From assembly GCA_044356865.1 (NCBI GenBank), contig JBIKVN010000028.1:1-20088 (forward strand): a stretch of 20,088 nucleotides of DNA, written 5' to 3'. The position numbers and the translations under genes are program-made. Of the stretch, positions 15,231 through 20,088 are shown in pieces. Positions within the stretch are counted from its first letter, which is position 1, and each line of letters opens with the position of its first letter. The notes under the pieces were generated by a model. It had not been told where the DNA came from. It did not search any database and worked only from the letters and a program-made list of their open reading frames with translations. The stretch comes from JBEIUL01 sp044356865. Lineage in GTDB: Bacteria > Planctomycetota > Phycisphaerae > Phycisphaerales > SM1A02.

Positions 15231-16982
15231 TCAGGCCGCCGAGATCTCGTTCGGGTTGAAGCCCTCGATCTGGGCGAACTTCGCGACCTCGTCGGGGGTG
15301 GTGACGCCCTTGAGGATCTTGATCTTGCCGTCGCCGAGGAGGCTGCGCATGCCGTTGCGGATCGCGGCCTGGCGGATGCGGCCGACGGTGGCGCGGTTGA
15401 AGGCGAGCTCGCGGATCTCGCTGTTCATGATCATCATCTCGAAGATCGCCTTCCGGCCGCGGAACCCGACGGAGCCGCACGCGTCGCAGCGGCCGGGCTT
15501 GCAGATGTTGCCGGCTTCCATCTCCGACGGCGTGATGCCGACGAGGGCGAGGGCCTTGCGATCCGGATCGGGATCGGGCTGCCGGCACTTCTCGCAGAGG
15601 ATCCGCACCAGCCGCTGGGCCATGACCGCCTGGATGGCGCTCGCCACGAGGAAGGGCTTCACGCCCATGTCGACGAGGCGGGTGATGGCCGACGGGGCGT
15701 CGTTGGTGTGCAGCGTCGAGAAGACCAGGTGGCCGGTGAGCGCCGCCTGGATCGCGATGTCGGCCACCTCGCGGTCGCGGATCTCGCCGACGAGCACGAT
15801 GTTCGGGGCCTGCCGGAGCATCGACTTCAGGATGATCGGGAAGGTCAGGCCGATCGAGTCGCGGACCTGGACCTGGTTGATGCCCTTGAAGTTGTATTCG
15901 ACCGGGTCCTCGGCGGTGATGATCTTCTTGTCGGGCCGGTTGAGGATGTCGAGGGCCGAGTAGAGCGTGGTGGTCTTGCCCGAGCCGGTCGGGCCGGTCA
16001 CGAGGAAGATGCCGTTCGGGCGGCGGATGACCTTGTTGAAGACCTCGAGCTGGTCGGGCTCGAACCCGAGGTTCACGAGGCCGATGCGGACCGAATCGGG
16101 CCGGAGGATCCGCAGCACCACGCTCTCGCCGTGGTAGGCGGGGCAGCACGAGACGCGGAAGTCGATCTGCACGCCGTCGACCATCAGCTTGATGCGGCCG
16201 TCCTGCGGCACCCGCCGCTCGGCGATGTTCACGCCGGCCATCAGCTTGAGGCGGGCGAGGACCGCGCTCTGCATCTTCTTCGGGAGGGTGTCGCGGACGA
16301 TGCACGCGCCGTCGATCCGGTAGCGGACGATGACGCCGTCCTTCTTGGGCTCGATGTGGATGTCGCTCGCCCGGCCCTTCACCGCCTCGATGATGAGCCG
16401 CTGGCAAAGCCGGATGATCGGGGCGCTCTCGACATCCTGGTCGATCGAGGCGTCGACCGACCGGTCGACCGAGCGGTCGACCGAACGGTCGACCGACTTG
16501 TCGATCGAGTCGGTGACGAGGCTGGTGGTCGAGAGCTGGCTCTTGCCGCTGCCGGCCCCCTCGATGAAGAGGCGGATCTGGCCCTTGCTCGCCAGCGCGG
16601 TGTCGATCTCGCAGTTGAGGCGGAAGCGAAGCAGGTCGAGCAGCTCGAGATCCATCGGGTCGTGGATCAGGAGCTTGAGCCGGCCGCCCGACTTCGTGAG
16701 GGGCAGGATCAGGTGCTTCTTGACGAGGTCGTCGGGGATGAGCTTCGCGTCGATCCGGTTGGCGTGCTCGGCCCGCTCGAGGTTGAGGAACTCGAGGCCG
16801 AACTGCTCGGCGAGGGCCTCGGCCACCGCCTCCTCGGTGGTGGCCGACATCTCGACGAGGAGCTCGCCGGTGCGCTTGCCGGTCGCCCGGGCCTGCTCGA
16901 TCGCGGCCTCGAGCTGCTCGGGCTTGACCTTGCCCTTTTCGAGAAGGATCTCACCGATTTTCTTGCGGATCTTCCGAGCCAA
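15231..16982 (-). CDS. Second GspE/PilB-family ATPase, divergent, TTG start
   Basis: The first gene of the leftward operon encodes a cytoplasmic GspE/PilB-type ATPase, a paralogue of the one at 12193-13938. The N-terminal MshEN-like domain is degenerate: motif I (8-31) keeps G10 and G17 but ends in Ala, and motif II (37-60) has Ser46 where Gly is expected. A linker at 158-181 is six tandem tetrapeptides [DKRA]-S-[IV]-D. The core is complete: SDIHIEP (206-212), Walker A (330-338, K336), AEDPVEY (357-363), Walker B with E400, His box (416-421), and zinc cysteines C463, C466, C499, C502. The usual LRQDPD stretch reads LRQAPN (389-394). The open frame reaches an ATG at 17141, but that overlaps the divergent coaB gene. 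TTG at 16982 is chosen because GGAGG (16988-16992) lies 5 bases upstream, a promoter sits between the two starts, and the 583-residue product matches its paralogue. Its job relative to the other ATPase is unknown. Confidence 0.9.
   Translation of the reverse strand: MARKIRKKIGEILLEKGKVKPEQLEAAIEQARATGKRTGELLVEMSATTEEAVAEALAEQFGLEFLNLERAEHANRIDAKLIPDDLVKKHLILPLTKSGGRLKLLIHDPMDLELLDLLRFRLNCEIDTALASKGQIRLFIEGAGSGKSQLSTTSLVTDSIDKSVDRSVDRSVDRSVDASIDQDVESAPIIRLCQRLIIEAVKGRASDIHIEPKKDGVIVRYRIDGACIVRDTLPKKMQSAVLARLKLMAGVNIAERRVPQDGRIKLMVDGVQIDFRVSCCPAYHGESVVLRILRPDSVRIGLVNLGFEPDQLEVFNKVIRRPNGIFLVTGPTGSGKTTTLYSALDILNRPDKKIITAEDPVEYNFKGINQVQVRDSIGLTFPIILKSMLRQAPNIVLVGEIRDREVADIAIQAALTGHLVFSTLHTNDAPSAITRLVDMGVKPFLVASAIQAVMAQRLVRILCEKCRQPDPDPDRKALALVGITPSEMEAGNICKPGRCDACGSVGFRGRKAIFEMMIMNSEIRELAFNRATVGRIRQAAIRNGMRSLLGDGKIKILKGVTTPDEVAKFAQIEGFNPNEISAA
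16440..16511 (-). repeat. Six-unit 12-bp in-frame tandem repeat with palindromic core
   Basis: Six consecutive 12-base units, all the same length, lie inside the first ATPase gene. On the plus strand the central units read TCGACCGA plus four variable bases. Translated on the minus strand they give DSID, KSVD, RSVD, RSVD, RSVD and ASID. The junctions create the 10-base palindrome CGGTCGACCG at 16462-16471, 16474-16483 and 16486-16495, exactly 12 bases apart. A 12-base unit keeps the frame, so the array can change copy number without breaking the gene. The peptide falls between the N-terminal domain and the ATPase core. Confidence 0.9.
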
Positions 16983-16987
16983 CCGGA

Positions 16988-16992
16988 CCTCC
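16988..16992 (-). promoter_or_regulatory. Ribosome binding site deciding the TTG start
   Basis: GGAGG on the minus strand lies 5 bases before the TTG at 16982-16980. No ATG or GTG in the same frame between the predicted promoter and this point competes with it. It is the main sequence reason for starting the first ATPase here and not at the ATG at 17141. Confidence 0.65.
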
Positions 16993-17024
16993 GTCTGCGC
17001 CGCGACGCGCGGGGCGAGCCCTGT

Positions 17025-17053
17025 AGTATGCGTCGGCCCGTCGCCCGTGGCAA
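17025..17053 (-). promoter_or_regulatory. Sigma70-type promoter for the filament operon
   Basis: On the minus strand TTGCCA (17048-17053; 5 of 6 to the -35 consensus) is followed by a 17-base spacer and CATACT (17025-17030; 4 of 6 to the -10 consensus). Transcription would begin near 17018, leaving a leader of about 35 bases before the TTG start at 16982. The site lies in the 136-base divergent gap with coaB, where a promoter is expected. The -10 sits in the only distinctly AT-richer spot of this gap. The match is good for so GC-rich a genome but was found by eye. Confidence 0.5.
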
Positions 17054-17118
17054 CGGGTGCGGCCGGCGCCCGCCCTTCCCGACCTCCCGAACCCGACCGT
17101 TTCGACCGCCCTTCAACG

Positions 17119-17814
17119 ATGCCCAGCGACCCACCGGCCATGCCCGACGCCCTCGCCCGGATCGGGCGGGTCCTGGTGACCGCCGGTCCGACCGAGGAAC
17201 CGATCGACGCGGTCCGCTACATCGGCAACCGCTCGTCCGGTCGCATGGGCGTGGAACTGGCCCGGGCCTTCGCGGACGCGGGGTGCGAGGTCACGCTCCT
17301 GCTCGGGCCGGTCCGGGGGGACGCTCCGGTCCATTCGCGGATCGTCTGCCGCCGGTTCCGGACCGCGGCGGAACTTGCCGCCGAACTCGCCGCGGCCTGG
17401 CCGGCGCACGACATGCTCGTGATGAACGCCGCCGTCGCCGACTTCCGTCCCGCCCGGACCCTCGAGGGCAAGATCGCCCGCGGCGGGTCGCTCGAGCTTC
17501 GGCTCGAGCCGGTGCCCGACCTGCTGGCGGGCCTGCCGCGACGGCCGGGCGCGATGCGGATCGGCTTCGCCCTCGAGGAGCCGGCGCGGCTCGGCGAGCG
17601 GGCCCGGACCAAGCTGGTCGCGAAGGACCTCGACGCGGTGGTCGCGAATCCGCTTGCGACCATGGAAAGCGGCTCGATCGACGGGACGCTCGTCTGGCGC
17701 GACGGCCGCGAGGAACGGGCCGCGGCCGGCGCGATCGACAAGCGGGACTTCGCCCGCTGGCTGGCGGGCCGGCTCCTGGCGGCCCGAAAGGAAACCTCAT
17801 GCGCCTCGCGATGA
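17119..17814 (+). CDS. coaB: Phosphopantothenate-cysteine ligase (stand-alone CoaB)
   Basis: A cytoplasmic coenzyme A biosynthesis enzyme that joins 4'-phosphopantothenate and cysteine with nucleotide activation. The sequence follows the CoaB half of bacterial CoaBC: VLVTAGPTEEPIDAVRYIGN (from about residue 18), RSSGRMG (the dimer and nucleotide region, NHSSGKMG in E. coli), NAAVADFRP (AAVADYR), EGKIARG with the conserved Lys, GFALEEP, and AKDLDAVVAN. The product is 231 residues, matching one CoaB domain. No CoaC decarboxylase domain precedes it: the upstream DNA is the divergent ATPase gene. The decarboxylase must be encoded elsewhere. ATG 17119 is used; ATG 17140 is also in frame, and neither has a recognisable ribosome binding site. 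It overlaps the next gene by 16 bases, so the two are probably co-transcribed. Whether ATP or CTP is used cannot be told from sequence. Confidence 0.88.
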   Translation: MPSDPPAMPDALARIGRVLVTAGPTEEPIDAVRYIGNRSSGRMGVELARAFADAGCEVTLLLGPVRGDAPVHSRIVCRRFRTAAELAAELAAAWPAHDMLVMNAAVADFRPARTLEGKIARGGSLELRLEPVPDLLAGLPRRPGAMRIGFALEEPARLGERARTKLVAKDLDAVVANPLATMESGSIDGTLVWRDGREERAAAGAIDKRDFARWLAGRLLAARKETSCASR

Positions 17815-18821
17815 TCGGACTCGGTCGGATGGGCGGAAACATGGTCCGGCGGCTGATCGCCGGCGGGCACGAGTGCGTGGTGTTCGACCGCGATCCGGCG
17901 ACGGTCGAGGCCCTCGCGAAAGAGGGCGCGATCGCCGCCCGCGACCTCGCCGACCTCGTGGCGAAACTGCCCGGGCCCCGCGCCGTCTGGCTCATGCTGC
18001 CCGCCGCCCTCGTCGACGCGACGATCGGCGAGCTCGCTCCGCTGCTTTCAGCCGACGACCTGCTCATCGACGGCGGGAACTCGCACTTCCAAGACGACCT
18101 CCGGCGGGCCAACCACCTCGCCGCCCGCGGCATCCGCTACATGGACATCGGCGTCTCGGGCGGCGTGTGGGGCCGCGAGCGCGGTTACTGCCTGATGGTC
18201 GGCGGCGAGCCCGCGGCGTTCGCCCGGCTCGAGCCGGCGCTCCGGACGCTCGCCCCGAGCCGCGACCTCGCCCCGCCGAATCCGGCCCGCGGCGCCAACC
18301 CCGACCTCGCCGACACCGCCGACCGCGGCTACCTCCTCTGCGGCGGCCCGGGCGCCGGCCACTTCGTGAAGATGGTCCACAACGGCATCGAGTACGCCCT
18401 GATGGCCGCGTACGCCGAGGGGTTCAATCTCCTGCGGCACGCCAACGACGGCGCCGCCGGGCATCGCTCCGCCGACGCCGAGACCGCGCCGCTGCGCGAC
18501 CCGACGCTCTACCGGTTCGACCTCGACCTCGCGGCGATCGCCGAACTCTGGCGGCGCGGCTCGGTGATCGGCTCGTGGCTCCTGGACCTCACGGCGCAGG
18601 CCCTGGCCGAGGATGCCGATCTCGCGAACTTCGCCGGCACGGTCAGCGACTCGGGCGAGGGCCGCTGGACGGCGGCCGCCGCGATCGAGCTCGGCGTGCC
18701 GATCCATACCCTCAGCGCCGCCCTCTTCGACCGCTTCGAGAGCCGCGGCCACGCCGAGTTCGCGAACAAGGTGCTCTCCGCGCAGCGGTCGCTCTTCGGC
18801 GGCCACCACGAGAAGCGTTGA
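17799..18821 (+). CDS. gnd: 6-phosphogluconate dehydrogenase, decarboxylating, short type
   Basis: Oxidatively decarboxylates 6-phosphogluconate to ribulose 5-phosphate in the cytoplasm (pentose phosphate pathway). The N-terminal Rossmann fold shows GLGRMGGNM (7-15). Asp30 at the end of the second strand (VVFDRDP), in place of the Asn-Arg of NADP enzymes, suggests NAD+ preference. Substrate residues are visible: SGGVWG (120-125), and K191, N195, E198 and Y199 in HFVKMVHNGIEY. SDSGEGRW (283-290) and a short C-terminus ending FGGHHEKR fit the roughly 300-340 residue Gnd class, not the 470-residue enterobacterial form. The site equivalent to the phosphate-binding Arg of long forms reads VIGSW (257-261); to my recollection small residues here are normal in the short class. 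ATG 17799 has AAGGA 7 bases upstream and lies inside the end of coaB. The stop is 4 bases from that of the convergent lipase gene, leaving no room for a separate terminator. Confidence 0.92.
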   Translation: MRLAMIGLGRMGGNMVRRLIAGGHECVVFDRDPATVEALAKEGAIAARDLADLVAKLPGPRAVWLMLPAALVDATIGELAPLLSADDLLIDGGNSHFQDDLRRANHLAARGIRYMDIGVSGGVWGRERGYCLMVGGEPAAFARLEPALRTLAPSRDLAPPNPARGANPDLADTADRGYLLCGGPGAGHFVKMVHNGIEYALMAAYAEGFNLLRHANDGAAGHRSADAETAPLRDPTLYRFDLDLAAIAELWRRGSVIGSWLLDLTAQALAEDADLANFAGTVSDSGEGRWTAAAAIELGVPIHTLSAALFDRFESRGHAEFANKVLSAQRSLFGGHHEKR

Positions 18822-18825
18822 TGCG

Positions 18826-20085
18826 TCACTCCGACGGCGTGAAGACCGAGCCGTCGGGCCGCCGCAGCGGCTCGGTGTAGGGCGTCCAGCCGCCGACGCC
18901 GTCGAGGTGCGGCACCGTGGTCCGCCACGAGGTCGGGTCGCGGCCCATACTCTTGCCGAGCTCGACGAGGGCCCGCATCGTCTCGGGCTTGAAGTTCCCG
19001 GGCACCGGCGCGGTCCAGTCGTCGGGGATCGCGACGAACCGGAACTCGACCTCGCCCTCGACCACGGTGTTGGTCAGCTTCGCGACGTACGAGCCGATGA
19101 GGAGGTCCTTGATGAGGGCCGAGCGGATCGCGGTGCTGAGGCCGCGGCCCGCGACATCCATCCACTCGGGAGTGACCGTCTCACCCGGCGGGAAGAGCTG
19201 GTTGTTCACGAGGTACCAGAGGCGGATCTTGGGGAGCGGCTTGCCGGGGTTCCGGTCCCGCCACCGGGACAGGGCCGATTCGGGCATCCGCTGGTCGCGC
19301 AGCGTCCAGGCGTTCTCGGTCACGCCGCCGTCGACGAAGAGCGAGCCGTCGATGAGGACCGGCGGGAAGACGCCGGGGATCGCCGCCGAGGCCATCATGC
19401 GGTCGACGAGGTACTGCCGGTACTCGTCGTCCGGAAGCTTCACGCCGCCGAGCAGGTTGAACGGGCGGAACGTGCCGAAGTCGATGTTCGTCGAGGCGCA
19501 CGCGAGCACGCGGCCCTGCCGGTCGCCCTCGCGGATCGAGTCGAGGAGCTTCGGGTCGAGCTGGGACTCGAGGGTCGCCCGCAGCCCCGACGGGTCGGCG
19601 AGCGAGGAGTTCCAGGGCCAGATCGGGATGAGCCCACGGGGCTTGATGAGGTTCTTCGGCGGGTCGGAGTAGAACTTCGCCCCGATCCCGATCGCGTCGT
19701 CGGTACCGACGAAGGCGAGCGGGGCGAGGATCGAGCCGGTGCTGGTGCCGGCGACGAAGTCGAACTCGGGCCGCTTGAGCGACGGGTCGGTGCACTGGGC
19801 CCAACCGAGCAGGAACCCGGCGCCGAAGGCCCCGAAATCGCCGCCGCCCGAGAGGATGAGCACATCGAAGGTGCCCTTGCTTTCGGAGTCCTCGACCAGC
19901 CGCTTGAGCATGCGCTGGTGGGACTCGATGAAGAAGTCGACGGCGGCCTGGTCCTCGCGGAACTTCCGCTGGGCTCGCTCGGCATCGGTCTCGGCCGGCC
20001 GAGACATCGTCGTGCACGCGGGAAGGATGGTGAGGCTGAGGGTGACGGCGGCGAGCGCGGTCACGAGGCGGCGGATCTGGAGCAT
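18826..20085 (-). CDS. Patatin-like phospholipase lipoprotein (419 aa)
   Basis: A probable exported, membrane-anchored lipid acyl hydrolase. The N-terminus is a lipoprotein signal: basic MLQIRR, a hydrophobic stretch, and the lipobox LPAC with Cys24 as the acylated residue. The patatin fold follows: oxyanion-hole loop SGGGDFGAFGAG (79-90), nucleophile Ser115 in GTSTG (113-117), and the second member of the Ser-Asp dyad, Asp252, in FVDGG (250-254). The region between contains ASAAIPGVFPP (232-242), the usual patatin AS.A.P..F.P signature. The catalytic set is complete. A helical, charged segment (about 32-70) links the lipid anchor to the domain. The C-terminal part (about 290-419) has no motif I recognise. 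The ATG is 3 bases from the window edge, so its promoter and ribosome binding site are not visible. Substrate is unknown; a role in envelope lipid turnover is a guess. Confidence 0.88.
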   Translation of the reverse strand: MLQIRRLVTALAAVTLSLTILPACTTMSRPAETDAERAQRKFREDQAAVDFFIESHQRMLKRLVEDSESKGTFDVLILSGGGDFGAFGAGFLLGWAQCTDPSLKRPEFDFVAGTSTGSILAPLAFVGTDDAIGIGAKFYSDPPKNLIKPRGLIPIWPWNSSLADPSGLRATLESQLDPKLLDSIREGDRQGRVLACASTNIDFGTFRPFNLLGGVKLPDDEYRQYLVDRMMASAAIPGVFPPVLIDGSLFVDGGVTENAWTLRDQRMPESALSRWRDRNPGKPLPKIRLWYLVNNQLFPPGETVTPEWMDVAGRGLSTAIRSALIKDLLIGSYVAKLTNTVVEGEVEFRFVAIPDDWTAPVPGNFKPETMRALVELGKSMGRDPTSWRTTVPHLDGVGGWTPYTEPLRRPDGSVFTPSE

Positions 20086-20088
20086 GGG

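Noticed and set aside
16462..16495. Array of CGGTCGACCG palindromes as an operator or recombination site
   Set aside because: It is inside a coding region about 500 bases from the start, and the palindrome follows from repeated Ser-Val-Asp-Arg codons. The same 10-mer occurs singly near 229-238, also within coding sequence. Reported only as a repeat.
16983..17141. ATG start at 17141 for the first ATPase
   Set aside because: It overlaps the divergent coaB gene, adds a low-complexity N-terminus absent from the family, and lies upstream of the best promoter. TTG 16982 with GGAGG fits better.
13920..17798. The long plus-strand frame continuous with gnd, covering pilT and the first ATPase
   Set aside because: Only the part from 17799 has homology and a ribosome binding site. 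The rest is antisense to strongly recognisable ATPase genes and has shadow-type composition.
17799..18821. Missing phosphate-binding Arg (VIGSW) as a sign of an inactive Gnd
   Set aside because: That Arg belongs to the long Gnd class. The short class often has a small residue there, and the Lys/Asn/Glu/Tyr substrate set is intact.
1..20088. tRNA, rRNA, CRISPR, insertion sequence or phage features
   Set aside because: The window is almost fully covered by recognisable genes. No transposase-like protein, flanking inverted repeats, spaced direct repeats or tRNA-like structure was seen.

Overview
The window is high-GC bacterial DNA with very G/C-rich third codon positions. It is dominated by one long leftward (minus-strand) gene block that builds a type IV filament machine, mixing type IV pilus and type II secretion features. 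The style of the pseudopilins (long globular domains, a PilV-like N-terminus running into an AAVFPAGI segment, a giant GspK-like protein) suggests a planctomycete, probably of the Phycisphaerae. That placement is an inference from family style, not from a marker gene.

The filament operon is read from about 17.0 kb down to 0.17 kb. In transcription order it encodes: a GspE/PilB-family ATPase with an unusual tetrapeptide-repeat linker (15231-16982); the retraction ATPase PilT (14079-15197); a second, canonical GspE/PilB ATPase (12193-13938); the inner-membrane platform protein GspF/PilC (10872-12167); a GspG-like pseudopilin (9732-10838); a second GspG-like pseudopilin (9016-9735); a GspH/FimT-like pseudopilin (8123-9019); a PilV/GspI-like pseudopilin (6855-8126); a GspJ/PilW-like pseudopilin (5236-6855); and a 1685-residue GspK/PilX-like protein (165-5222). 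The pseudopilin genes overlap by 1-4 bases at most junctions, so they are probably translationally coupled. A good sigma70-type promoter lies at 17025-17053 on the minus strand. Secretin, prepilin peptidase and alignment-complex genes (PilM/N/O/P or GspC/L/M) are absent and must be elsewhere. Working model: the ATPases drive the GspF platform to polymerise a filament from the GspG-like subunits, the H/I/J/K-like proteins form its tip, and PilT allows disassembly.

To the right, reading rightward, are two overlapping metabolic genes. One is a stand-alone phosphopantothenate-cysteine ligase (coaB, 17119-17814). The other is a short 6-phosphogluconate dehydrogenase, probably NAD-dependent (17799-18821). 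They converge, only 4 bases apart, on a minus-strand gene for a patatin-like phospholipase lipoprotein (18826-20085).

The most interesting points are the giant GspK-like protein with two GspK-type modules and EF-hand-like loops; a six-unit 12-bp tandem repeat, partly palindromic, inside the first ATPase gene; the divergence of that ATPase at usually conserved positions; and lower-GC patches inside five of the six pseudopilin genes. No RNA genes, CRISPR arrays, insertion sequences or stretches over 300 bases without a gene were found.
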